This document shows positions 6,236-13,400 of a stretch of DNA of 34,574 bases, in pieces. The notes beneath the pieces were generated by a model, which made no database searches, had not been told where the DNA came from, and saw nothing but the letters and a program-made list of their open reading frames with translations. Each line of letters opens with the position of its first letter. Positions within the stretch are counted from its first letter, which is position 1. Origin of the DNA: a virus; the IMG/VR virus record IMGVR_UViG_3300033153_002191, positions 1 to 34,574 of that record; one strand, 5' to 3'. A program made the position numbers and the translations under genes.

Positions 6236-6526
6236 CTACTCCTTATTACCTACTGATAAATTCTCAACAAGAGTCGCACTAAACATTTCGGCTATCTTTA
6301 GGCACAATGTGGCTGTCTGAATTGCCTCATTTATTACTGGTTCTGGCAATCCTTCACGGAAATGCCAATCTACTATTGTCTCAGACAATTCCCCGAGTTC
6401 CTCAGTAGCGAAGGCGAGCCATTGAAAAGGGTCATGGTCTTGCACTCCCCACTTTTCAAGTTGACGACTATTCTCACGGCATACCATCTGCCAGACATTC
6501 CCTTGAGCTAGTGCTAAGTCTTTCAT
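6236..6526 (-). CDS. MazG-like / all-alpha NTP pyrophosphatase-like protein
   Basis: 96 residues. The opening REN-RQLEKWGVQDHDPFQWLAF followed by EELGELSE (about residues 42-49) and INEAIQTATLCLKIAEMF (about 65-82) match the helical core and EExxE motif of MazG-like nucleotide pyrophosphohydrolases found in many phages. Such enzymes hydrolyse NTPs or (p)ppGpp-like nucleotides. The second acidic motif is weaker than in true MazG, so activity is not certain. The last residues (GNKE) and stop lie within the repeated translation module that starts the next gene. Confidence 0.7.
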   Translation of the reverse strand: MKDLALAQGNVWQMVCRENSRQLEKWGVQDHDPFQWLAFATEELGELSETIVDWHFREGLPEPVINEAIQTATLCLKIAEMFSATLVENLSVGNKE

Positions 6527-6545
6527 AATTAACTACCCCTTATTA

Positions 6546-6689
6546 CTAATTTCTCCTAGTCCATAGTCGGATACTCCACCACGTAGCATCTGTTTCGTAG
6601 TGGGCCCAGGCTTCACCCTCTTTGCCCTTCAACATCGTCAGGGCTGTGAATATGAGGTCTTTACCTTTTAGCTCTTTGTCAATATCCAA
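6546..6689 (-). CDS. Small hypothetical protein (47 aa), TTG start
   Basis: Starts at TTG (6687-6689), chosen because GGGAGGGAACGA precedes it: LDIDKELKGKDLIFTALTML and onward to ...WWSIRLWTRRN. An internal ATG is a weaker alternative. It is compact with a tryptophan-rich end (HYETDATWWSIRLW) and is not recognised. It fits snugly between its neighbours, with the stop just before the translation module of the MazG-like gene, which supports it as a real gene. Confidence 0.6.
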   Translation of the reverse strand: MDIDKELKGKDLIFTALTMLKGKEGEAWAHYETDATWWSIRLWTRRN

Positions 6690-6701
6690 TCGTTCCCTCC
6701 C

Positions 6702-6920
6702 TTAATCTGCAACGCCCAGGTGTTTCCAGTAGTCCCTTATGTTTTCACCATCGGCATCTACGCTCACAGGATTAGTTACCTGGACTATCTTGCCCGTCAC
6801 CGTGCAATCGTGCAGTATCTTTTCCTCTATATCAGGCGAGGCCCGTTCCACCCATTCCCAAGTCTTGGCTTCCGTGTCTACCAGCATCCACTTGTTATTG
6901 AACTTTGCTACCAGTTTCAT
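6702..6920 (-). CDS. Hypothetical early protein (72 aa)
   Basis: MKLVAKFNNKWMLVDTEAKT begins a short beta-rich protein with no recognised domain, metal site or membrane segment. The ATG follows GGAGGGAACTGAA. It is the first gene with a normal start downstream of the perfect early promoter at 7235-7266, after a leader of about 300 bases, so it is probably among the first proteins made. Confidence 0.65.
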   Translation of the reverse strand: MKLVAKFNNKWMLVDTEAKTWEWVERASPDIEEKILHDCTVTGKIVQVTNPVSVDADGENIRDYWKHLGVAD

Positions 6921-7234
6921 TTCAGTTCCCTCCTATTAATATTTGGCTTGTTCGCCAACGTCAGCCCGCCAAGCTCATAACCTGGCGGGCTGGTAATTGA
7001 TTAACAAACTCTCATTCGCTTTGGTCAGCCTCCCCTCTGACTTGCCTCTTATAACCCCGTGGTGCCTCCCCTGGCTTCCTGGCCCCGTGTCCTGGGCTTA
7101 ACTTCCTGTGTGCCTGGGTGTTGCCCGTTTACCACAACGGTGGGCTTGGAGGAGTGGGGGCTTCTTATGCCTTGCCCCCGTGGCTGGTTCGCTTATTCCT
7201 ATTTGGTTCCCTCCTGCTCCCTCACTTCCCTCTA
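6921..7234 (-). other. Long leader of the early transcript
   Basis: About 310 bases between the promoter and the first clear gene. It contains a GGAGGGAACC ribosome-type site (7205-7214) followed by an open frame of about 33 codons that would have to start at ATA and ends in TAA. It also contains a hairpin AGCCCGCCA/TGGCGGGCT (about 6963-6991) with no U-tract. No ATG/GTG/TTG ORF of credible size follows that ribosome site. It could be a decayed small gene, an unusual start or an untranslated regulatory leader. Confidence 0.5.
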
Positions 7235-7266
7235 ATTATAGGCCTCTCCCTTGCGTTTGTCAAGGG
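7235..7266 (-). promoter_or_regulatory. Perfect consensus sigma-70 promoter with operator
   Basis: On the minus strand TTGACA (7258-7263), exactly 17 bases, then TATAAT (7235-7240). The -35 lies within CCCTTGACAAACGCAAGGG (7248-7266), the same inverted-repeat site as at 4692-4710. It faces the early genes from 6.9 kb leftward and lies just downstream of the terminator that ends the late operon, so it should be the main immediate-early promoter. Confidence 0.85.
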
Positions 7267-7341
7267 GTTAAAGGGACTATTTTGGAACCGTTCGCTAAAA
7301 TAGTTTTGCGGTGGTTTTTGGGCGGGCTTAAAAAAGGGCAC

Positions 7342-7378
7342 AAAAAAACAAGGGCGAGAGGTATTACCCTCTCGCCCT
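7342..7378 (-). terminator. Intrinsic terminator of the late operon
   Basis: On the minus strand AGGGCGAGAGG pairs perfectly with CCTCTCGCCCT (arms 7368-7378 and 7351-7361, loop of six) and is followed by TGTTTTTTTG. It lies 41 bases after the last structural/lysis-region gene and before the early promoter, so it insulates the late and early transcription units. Confidence 0.9.
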
Positions 7379-7419
7379 CGCTAAAACGCCAGGTTGTCGG
7401 CCTGGTGGCCGCTGGTGGG

Positions 7420-7743
7420 TTACTTTGCCTTTAGTTCAGCAATCTCCCTGCCGTGGTTAGCAACCCGTTCTGTTAGTGCCGTTGATATTGTGGCACAGTG
7501 GGTGGCCTGTTTTGCCATCTTGATATTAACGGCTTGCAATCCGCTATCCTTGTCGTCAAGCCGTGCTAATATGGCCTGCTGGTTTGTCGCCACCTCCGCA
7601 TCACGAGCCGCTTGGACTACGGCCTGTTGCCTGTCACGTTTGGCTTGAGACGTGCCATTCTTTCTGATAGTGAAAGCAAGCCCTCCACCAGTAAAGAGTA
7701 CCCCCATCAAGGCGGCCCCAGCTACTACTATTTCAAGGCTCAT
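7420..7743 (-). CDS. Single-TM protein, holin/lysis-region candidate
   Basis: 107 residues: an N-terminal transmembrane segment (EIVVAGAALMGVLFTGGGLA, about 4-23), then a charged helical cytoplasmic or periplasmic tail with QAKRDRQQAVVQAARDAE and LTERVANHGREIAELKAK. This layout resembles small phage proteins in the lysis cassette (XhlA/haemolysin-like or holin partner proteins). It is the last gene before the late terminator and is translationally coupled (ATGA) to a two-TM protein upstream. No endolysin adjoins them. Confidence 0.55.
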   Translation of the reverse strand: MSLEIVVAGAALMGVLFTGGGLAFTIRKNGTSQAKRDRQQAVVQAARDAEVATNQQAILARLDDKDSGLQAVNIKMAKQATHCATISTALTERVANHGREIAELKAK

Positions 7744-7904
7744 CCCCCCTTTTCCTCACTCTCTACGAGCTTACTGGCCAGGGTTCCCAGGATAGCCGCC
7801 ATGCCTATGGCTATTTGCCATTCACCCGCAAAACAAGCAACGGAAAGCGGGACTCCCAGAGCTAAGATTATCAGCCATATACCAACCCTCATTTTAATAC
7901 GCAT
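7740..7904 (-). CDS. Small two-TM protein, candidate holin
   Basis: 54 residues: MRIKMRV, a first hydrophobic segment (GIWLIILALGVPLSVACFAG), a short turn with EWQ, a second segment (IAIGMAAILGTLASKLV), and a charged tail ESEEKGG. Short size, two membrane spans and a charged C-terminus fit class II-like holins. AAAGGAAGTGA precedes the ATG and the stop overlaps the next gene. Position between the tail-fibre-like gene and the late terminator supports a lysis role, which remains inference. Confidence 0.5.
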   Translation of the reverse strand: MRIKMRVGIWLIILALGVPLSVACFAGEWQIAIGMAAILGTLASKLVESEEKGG

Positions 7905-7915
7905 CGTCACTTCCT

Positions 7916-8389
7916 TTAAGCATCATTCCATTCATACCAGTTTACCAAAGTGGGATTAGCTCCACTTCCAGCAATAGAAGTTATAGCCTGGTAGTAGTAA
8001 AGCGGCAATACCATGAAAAAGGCTTGGTAAAGCCCAATGTGGTGGTCAGCCACAGCCCAGCCAGCGGCTTCGGACAGGGTAATGCCAATGTGTGCCACAG
8101 TCACTAAAGGCCCAGGCGGCGTAAGGGGCCCAACGTGAAATCTTACTACAGAATGCCCTGCAGCCCCACCAGCACCATCATCGTTTACTCGGCAGTTACA
8201 ACTAACTGACACAAATATAGGTTTTTCATCCGTGTTCCGAAATACGGTACTCGCAATATCCCTCACACCTGTTACATTATTTTGTACCCAAGTGTTGAGG
8301 TAGGCTTGGTTATCCCGTATATAGGTGTTCATTATAGCGGCTGTTACCAGTTCACCGACTACCCACGTTCTTGGTGCTGTCCACGCCAT
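7916..8389 (-). CDS. Tail fibre / tip-associated protein
   Basis: 157 residues. The opening MAWTAPRTWVVGELVTAAIM followed by NTYIRDNQAYLNTWV is a recurrent N-terminal motif of phage tail-fibre or receptor-binding proteins, anchoring a distal beta-rich domain. The rest is beta-rich with a hydrophobic C-terminus (GLYQAFFMVLPLYYYQAITS). It ends the tail module after the minor tail protein and a zinc protein, which suits a distal tail component. The exact receptor role is not visible. Confidence 0.6.
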   Translation of the reverse strand: MAWTAPRTWVVGELVTAAIMNTYIRDNQAYLNTWVQNNVTGVRDIASTVFRNTDEKPIFVSVSCNCRVNDDGAGGAAGHSVVRFHVGPLTPPGPLVTVAHIGITLSEAAGWAVADHHIGLYQAFFMVLPLYYYQAITSIAGSGANPTLVNWYEWNDA

Positions 8390-8775
8390 TATAGTAACTC
8401 CTCTTTGTGGGCCTTATTCTCGGCCAACAGTTTCGTAACGGTTTCACCTGGATACCAATTACGGTTGGGTTCGGGTCGCTGTAACAGAGCCGTTTCAATC
8501 GCTTGGCGGTTCTTTGGGAATACAACCAGACGGGTTTGGTGCCTGGTGCCAGCGTTATAGCACGATTGGCACATAAAAATGCCTTCGTCAAACGCCAGTT
8601 CGGCACCGTTGCACTCACAGTCAACAACCCACCGCCCGTGGTTTATCCTCGCCATTAAAGGCGGCCCGTTACTCAAGCCGGCATATTTTATAAGCCGCTT
8701 GGCCATTGCCGGTATCACTTGCAACCGTTCAAAGGCTGGCCAGGGCATCCCATAATTAAGATTGCCTGTTATCAT
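8389..8775 (-). CDS. Hypothetical zinc-ribbon protein of tail module
   Basis: 128 residues. A CEC ... CQSC pair (about residues 53-74) with 'RWVVDCECNGAELAFDEGIF' looks like a small zinc ribbon. The N-terminal part (PAMAKRLIKYAGLSNGP) and C-terminal part (ETVTKLLAENKAHKEELL) are helical. Coupled to the tail-fibre-like gene and seven bases downstream of the minor tail gene, it may be a tail accessory or assembly factor. Family not recognised. Confidence 0.55.
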   Translation of the reverse strand: MITGNLNYGMPWPAFERLQVIPAMAKRLIKYAGLSNGPPLMARINHGRWVVDCECNGAELAFDEGIFMCQSCYNAGTRHQTRLVVFPKNRQAIETALLQRPEPNRNWYPGETVTKLLAENKAHKEELL

Positions 8776-8781
8776 TTCACC

Positions 8782-9969
8782 TCAATAGCCCAGGTAAGTG
8801 GCCGTGCCAAGTTCGCCCAGGCCCACTATCCCCAGAGCCCAAAATACATCTTCGCTGGCATTGCTTAATTCCCAATTAGTTGCCCAGGTTCCGTTCTGCA
8901 CGTCAATGCGGTGGCTTATGCCCTCTATGAAATAATCCTCGTCAATACTGGCTTCATTACGCCGCACTGTTATGCGAGTGCTTATATCGTAACCGCATAG
9001 TTTTGGCCATAATCTGCTAGGGTCACGTTCCCCCAAGACTTTAATAGCACGGGCTCGTAATGCGGGGTCTTTGTAAGTTCGCAATCTATGGTGAGCCATA
9101 TCTGACGCTACTAAATCAGTGATTAGAAGCAGGCCGGTCTTACTATACGTTCGGGAGCCATAAGCGGTTACGCTGGCCGCATCACCGGCCGTTTGCTGTG
9201 TGCCTCCATCACGGGTAATGCGTATATCATTAAAGATAAATTCATCGTCATATTCTGGCACCAGGTCGTGGTAAAAGTTTTCGCCCAAGTCGTCACCGAA
9301 TATAGCTTGGCTAATAGTGTGTGGAGCCGCCAAACGGTGGTGCCTATCTTCAAAATTAACATCGCCATCACCCTGTATGTATAATATGCCTAACTCACTA
9401 TCTTGCACTAGGAATAAGTGTGTCATGGCCTTTTCATCGGCTATAGCACCGCTGGCCTTAATAGTAGATTGCCCAGCATCAATATTACGAAAGCCCGCTG
9501 GCCAGCCGATATCATCCAACACGTTCTCCACCCTAGCCCCGCTTAATTCCTGGGCATAGCCTACGGTATTGAGGTCGTAGTTAGACAGGTTCTTGATAAG
9601 GTCTACACACTTAATATCCACCACCGGATTCAACCCGCCCATTGGGCTTAACCACTTTGGCGGCCACCCAGCGGCAAAGCCTGTATATAAATCATAAGTC
9701 ACCGCGTTATATACGGCTCTAATATTTACCTTCTTGCCTGGTAATATATTAGGGGAGTAAGCACCAGCAGCATTATTTGGCCAGTAGTTCCCCTGGTGGT
9801 TCTTTAACCGTATTGTGGCGGTACCGGCTTCCATGCGGGCCAGTTCCGTTTGACGCCCACGTTTTGTGATAATGTTTTGCACATCATGGGTTATGTCAGT
9901 CCATGCGGGAGCAGCATCAAACGGGTCACTGGCAAAGGCTACTCTGACCTGTATCACTGGTAATGCCAT
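8782..9969 (-). CDS. Minor tail / tail-hub protein
   Basis: 395 residues, beta-rich throughout. The N-terminal half (AWTDITHDVQNIITKRGRQT, ATIRLKNHQGNYWPNN, LPGKKVNIRAVY, TGFAAGWPP) matches the pattern of siphovirus minor tail proteins with a Dit/hub-like fold, and the C-terminal half (RITVRRNEASIDEDYFIEGI) recalls Tal-type baseplate segments. It lies directly after the tape measure gene with a stop-start overlap, the standard place for such proteins. No hydrolase motif is visible. Confidence 0.7.
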   Translation of the reverse strand: MALPVIQVRVAFASDPFDAAPAWTDITHDVQNIITKRGRQTELARMEAGTATIRLKNHQGNYWPNNAAGAYSPNILPGKKVNIRAVYNAVTYDLYTGFAAGWPPKWLSPMGGLNPVVDIKCVDLIKNLSNYDLNTVGYAQELSGARVENVLDDIGWPAGFRNIDAGQSTIKASGAIADEKAMTHLFLVQDSELGILYIQGDGDVNFEDRHHRLAAPHTISQAIFGDDLGENFYHDLVPEYDDEFIFNDIRITRDGGTQQTAGDAASVTAYGSRTYSKTGLLLITDLVASDMAHHRLRTYKDPALRARAIKVLGERDPSRLWPKLCGYDISTRITVRRNEASIDEDYFIEGISHRIDVQNGTWATNWELSNASEDVFWALGIVGLGELGTATYLGY

Positions 9970-11237
9970 TAGAACCCCGTTGTGGTGTTATCGGTTTTAA
10001 TCTTTAAGAACTCCACCCGTAATCTGTCAGTTAAATCCTCCAGTGCCCACACGCTCCCTTCCACAATCACATTTATGGTGTCGCCCAAGCCGCCGCCTCT
10101 CAACGGTATAACCGCTTCGGGCCCAGCTTCGCCTATCAGTGCCCTGGTTGGGCCGGTAACAATGCCGCCTGCCGCCATCTTCCTATCACCAGTGAACCCA
10201 CTAACCGCACCTCCTATCCAATCAACCACGCCACCCAGTACGCCACCAACGCCTTCAATAATCCACGATAAAGCGTCTATAATTGGTGCCAGCACATCCA
10301 GTATCAACATCAGTATATCAAGCACTGGTTCAAGCAACCGTAACAGCGGGCTGGCTATGCTCATTACCGCCGAAAGGATCTGCATTATTGGCACCAGGGC
10401 TTTGGTCACAAACTTCACCAGAGTTTCAAGCGGAATTGCATCCAGCAAGTCAAGGAACAGGTCAACCAGAGGTGGTAATAATTCGCTTACCAACTTGGCA
10501 ATTTGCTCTATGGGCAACGCTTTCACCAGGTCAATCAGCACGGGCATTAGCTCTTCTAACACTGGCATCAAAGCCTTTGCTATTTCATTCATTAACCCTG
10601 TGAAGGCTCCCTGTAACCTGGTTATATTGTCGTTGAACTCTGCCGCATCGTCGGCCGCTTCTTGGCTGAACACCAGCCCCAGGTCGCGGGCTTCTTGTTT
10701 CATTTCGGCAAGGCCCTCGGCCCCCTGGGCCAACATAGGTAGCAGTTGAGTACCTGCCCTACCGAACAAGTCTTGAGCTAATGCTACTTTTAAGGTTTCA
10801 TTTTCAACCCCTGCAAGAGCTTCGCTTACAGCGGCAAACTGTTCTTCTGGTGTTAATTTCAATAAATCAGAGGTGCTCAAGCCCAACTTGTCAAAGGCTT
10901 CTTTGTACTCCGTCATACCATCGTTGGCGTCTACTAGGGCCTTTGCCAGTTTCTTATTGGCCTTCTCAATAGTATCAAGACTCGCACCCGATAGTTCGGC
11001 GGCATGTTTTAATTCACTTAATGCCTCGGTAGAAAAGCCCGTGCGTAAAGACATCTTCTGGACTTCATCACCAGCCGCCGCGAAACTCTTTACGCTGGCA
11101 ATACCCATACCCACAGCAGCCGCCCCAATAGCGGCTACTCCAATACCCAAGCCCTTAGCGGCCTTGCCAATCTTGCCCATTACGCCGCTGGCTTTGTCCG
11201 TTCCCTTAATGACTACTTCTACTTCGGTCTTTGCCAT
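9969..11237 (-). CDS. Tail tape measure protein
   Basis: 422 residues, short for the family, suggesting a tail of roughly 60 nm if length scales as usual. Glycine/alanine hydrophobic segments (GLGIGVAAIGAAAVGMGIAS, and about residues 215-345 rich in L, I, V) alternate with coiled helices. The C-terminal AAGGIVTGPTRALIGEAGPE followed by AVIPL is a recurrent tape-measure signature. It sets tail length and is ejected with DNA. Position between the tail chaperone and minor tail genes agrees. Confidence 0.9.
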   Translation of the reverse strand: MAKTEVEVVIKGTDKASGVMGKIGKAAKGLGIGVAAIGAAAVGMGIASVKSFAAAGDEVQKMSLRTGFSTEALSELKHAAELSGASLDTIEKANKKLAKALVDANDGMTEYKEAFDKLGLSTSDLLKLTPEEQFAAVSEALAGVENETLKVALAQDLFGRAGTQLLPMLAQGAEGLAEMKQEARDLGLVFSQEAADDAAEFNDNITRLQGAFTGLMNEIAKALMPVLEELMPVLIDLVKALPIEQIAKLVSELLPPLVDLFLDLLDAIPLETLVKFVTKALVPIMQILSAVMSIASPLLRLLEPVLDILMLILDVLAPIIDALSWIIEGVGGVLGGVVDWIGGAVSGFTGDRKMAAGGIVTGPTRALIGEAGPEAVIPLRGGGLGDTINVIVEGSVWALEDLTDRLRVEFLKIKTDNTTTGF

Positions 11238-11238
11238 T

Positions 11239-11763
11239 TTACTTACTCATGCTGGATATAATTACAACGATGGCGGGTAAGGTCTTGGTGGTCAGTAGTT
11301 TGCCCACCCGTTCCATATTCATGTCAGGATAGTGGGGTTTCAACATCTGCAAGAGCATACTCTTAATAACCTTAACCCTGGCATCCTTAAACAGGTCGGC
11401 CCAAGTCTTGTCATACTCATCTTCCAGGGCTTCCATCATATTAGCGTTCAATATGGACAGGGTGTATGTTTCCCCGTCACCCAGCAACACTTCGTAGGTA
11501 TCCTTATTCTTAGTCATTCGTCTTGCCTCCCTCTTTGGTTCACCACCAACAAGCTGTTCAGGCTTGTTCTTGGTGGTCTTATTGTTCGTCAGAATGCACA
11601 TTAGTTGGCCCATGCGGTAGATGATTGGGTATTGCTCCAACCGCCGCTGGTATTCCACTTCCCGCACCATTGCCAGGAAGTCATAGGCGGGCACCCGCCC
11701 CAATTCATTCATTGGTAAACCCAGGTGCCTCGCCAGGTAAATCTTATATTCCCACACTCTCAT
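11239..11763 (-). CDS. Tail assembly chaperone-like protein, possibly fused
   Basis: 174 residues from the ATG at 11761-11763, which overlaps the tail-tube stop (TAATG). A GTG 15 bases upstream is less likely. The N-terminal part (VWEYKIYLARHLGLPMNELG, VPAYDFLAMVREVEYQRR) looks like the short 'T' part of tail chaperones. After a basic linker, residues about 83-174 (TYEVLLGDGETYTLSILNAN and onward) look like the 'G' part. Usually G comes first and T is added by frameshift. An internal ATG near 11517 has a strong GAGGGAGG site, so a shorter C-terminal product of 92 residues is likely. It lies between tail tube and tape measure. Confidence 0.6.
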   Translation of the reverse strand: MRVWEYKIYLARHLGLPMNELGRVPAYDFLAMVREVEYQRRLEQYPIIYRMGQLMCILTNNKTTKNKPEQLVGGEPKREARRMTKNKDTYEVLLGDGETYTLSILNANMMEALEDEYDKTWADLFKDARVKVIKSMLLQMLKPHYPDMNMERVGKLLTTKTLPAIVVIISSMSK

Positions 11764-12596
11764 TATGTGGTCGGCCACTCTAGTGCGTGTATGCCCTGGA
11801 AGTCGTAGTTATAAGTCACAAGGCCGTCCACGCTGTTTGCTGGCCGCAAGTTGGTTATGATTGCCGAACCCCTCCAGGAAGCAGTGGGTACGATTGGCAA
11901 TACAGTTGCAGCCTCCATAAGCTCAATGGCCACAACTGTGCCAATGGCAAGCGGAGGCCCGTCCTTAAAGCCATTGAAGCTACCACTCCATTCCTTCTGT
12001 GTAACGGTGAACACCTTGTTCTGGCCGTCACTAAAGGCAGAACTATCTTGCACCCCAGCCGCCACGTCCAAATTCCACTCACGAATGCCCACAACCTCTT
12101 TGGCCACGCTTAGTTCGTCAACCCACATAGTTGCGGCACCAGGGTCGTTGGCATGCAGTTCCACGCCCACAGATTTGGGTAACGTGGCCGCCGCAAAACT
12201 ACCAGTCGCTACCACCAAGATGCAGAACTTCCACACATTGGCCACCAGTATAGGCACCGATAATTGAACCTCGGGCGTGGCACACAGGGCGTCATTGTCA
12301 ATAAGCACTCGGTAGTCGTCAGCCGTGGCTATGTTCACGCTTGACTTAAACCAGCCATACCCCACGGTATAGCTGGCCAGCGTGGCCAACGCAATAACCT
12401 CGGAGGCCATTATGTCGCCCACAGCCAAGCCAGCGGCTTGCACCATCTTGTTAGAGCCTGTGCCCACTTTATAGTCGGTATTGTCCAGGGTCAAAGTAAC
12501 GTCAACGTCAACCTGTTCTGTCCAAGCAACGTCCATATTCTGAACCACCTGGGTGCCGACAAATATATTCCCACCATATCCAGCTACTCTTGCCAT
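11763..12596 (-). CDS. Tail tube-like protein with inserted domain
   Basis: 277 residues. The first residues (MARVAGYGG) and the C-terminal 125 (GIREWNLDVAAGVQDSSAFS, EWSGSFNGFKDGPPLAIGT, ITNLRPANSVDGLVTYNYDF) are homologous to the whole 121-residue protein encoded just upstream. Between them lies an extra domain of about 150 residues (TLDNTDYKVGTGSNKMVQAA ... GVELHANDPGAATMWVDELS) with the look of a carbohydrate-binding jelly roll. It is probably a tube subunit or tail decoration displaying this domain. A GGAGGTG site precedes the ATG. Confidence 0.7.
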   Translation of the reverse strand: MARVAGYGGNIFVGTQVVQNMDVAWTEQVDVDVTLTLDNTDYKVGTGSNKMVQAAGLAVGDIMASEVIALATLASYTVGYGWFKSSVNIATADDYRVLIDNDALCATPEVQLSVPILVANVWKFCILVVATGSFAAATLPKSVGVELHANDPGAATMWVDELSVAKEVVGIREWNLDVAAGVQDSSAFSDGQNKVFTVTQKEWSGSFNGFKDGPPLAIGTVVAIELMEAATVLPIVPTASWRGSAIITNLRPANSVDGLVTYNYDFQGIHALEWPTT

Positions 12597-12608
12597 AAGG
12601 CACCTCCT

Positions 12609-12974
12609 TTATGTGGTCGGCACCACTAACACACCCGTGCCCTGGAAGTCGTAGTTATACGCTACAATTCCATCCACGGCGGTTGCTGGCCGTATATTCG
12701 TTATGATAATGTCACCCGTCCACTTCTGTGTAGCCACAGCACTTTCTTGGAACTCGGCCGCCAAGATAGTTCCAATAGCCAGCGGGGCTCCATCTTTGAA
12801 CCCGTTAAAGGAGCCACTCCACTCTGTTTGCAGAGCTATGAAAGTCTTGGGCTGGCCACCATCAAAGCCGCTGGTATCCCCAGTATTGGCCACATAGTCA
12901 ATACTCCACTCCCTCACTCCGGCTATAATCCCAGGTGCCAGTAAGTCACCACCGTATCCTGCTACTCTTGCCAT
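12609..12974 (-). CDS. Major tail tube-like protein (short paralogue)
   Basis: 121 residues, beta-rich: MARVAGYGGDLLAPGIIAGV, EWSIDYVANTGDTSGFDGG, EWSGSFNGFKDGAPLAIGT, IIITNIRPATAVDGIVAYN. This compact beta-barrel pattern and the location between the tail-terminator-like gene and the chaperone fit a tail tube protein. It is closely related to the next gene but lacks that gene's inserted domain, so this one is the better candidate for the main tube subunit. AAGGAGGCAC precedes the ATG. Confidence 0.7.
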   Translation of the reverse strand: MARVAGYGGDLLAPGIIAGVREWSIDYVANTGDTSGFDGGQPKTFIALQTEWSGSFNGFKDGAPLAIGTILAAEFQESAVATQKWTGDIIITNIRPATAVDGIVAYNYDFQGTGVLVVPTT

Positions 12975-12989
12975 TATGTGCCTCCTTGA

Positions 12990-13400
12990 TTAACTCCAAA
13001 CTTGTAGTTGAAACTCTGTTGAGAGATATACTATATTACCCCACAGCGTGCTACCGGCACCAGTATGGCTGGCACACTTTGAAGCACTACACGTAGCGTT
13101 AAGCGTTCTGTCGGTATCCAGGGCGGCGAATATACTCTTGGCCCCCGTGTGGTCAATATAGTCCAGCAGCTTATTAAAGGCCGACGGGCTATCCTGTTTT
13201 GACACGCACAATATCAGCCTGAACACCTGGTCGTAAGAACCGTCAAAGGTGGTGGCATAATCGCCAGGGCCTAGCACAACCAGCACACAAGGCAATTCCA
13301 AACTGTCGGGTATCTCATTGCTGGCGTATACCCGCAACCCCGTGGCGATTGTCGCCAAGATAGTAGTCTTAATGCCTGTGCCAATGGCCTCAATGCTCAC
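12990..13400 (-). CDS. Tail terminator / tail completion-like protein
   Basis: 136 residues. The pattern GIKTTILATIATGLRVYASN, then LELPCVLVVLGPGDYATTFD, QVFRLILCVSK, FNKLLDYIDHTG and IVYLSTEFQLQVW fits the alpha/beta fold of siphovirus tail terminator or minor tail completion proteins (lambda gpU/HK97 gp10-next type). It lies between the neck protein and the tail tube genes, exactly where this protein is encoded in HK97-like phages. No catalytic role is expected. Confidence 0.65.
   Translation of the reverse strand: MSIEAIGTGIKTTILATIATGLRVYASNEIPDSLELPCVLVVLGPGDYATTFDGSYDQVFRLILCVSKQDSPSAFNKLLDYIDHTGAKSIFAALDTDRTLNATCSASKCASHTGAGSTLWGNIVYLSTEFQLQVWS

Noticed and set aside
7108-7434. Plus-strand ORF across the early promoter
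   Set aside because: Reads through the terminator, the promoter and the operator; no ribosome site, and the genome otherwise has no plus-strand gene.
9982-10749. Plus-strand ORF of 255 codons
   Set aside because: Complement of the tape measure gene; serine/asparagine-rich shadow with no domain.
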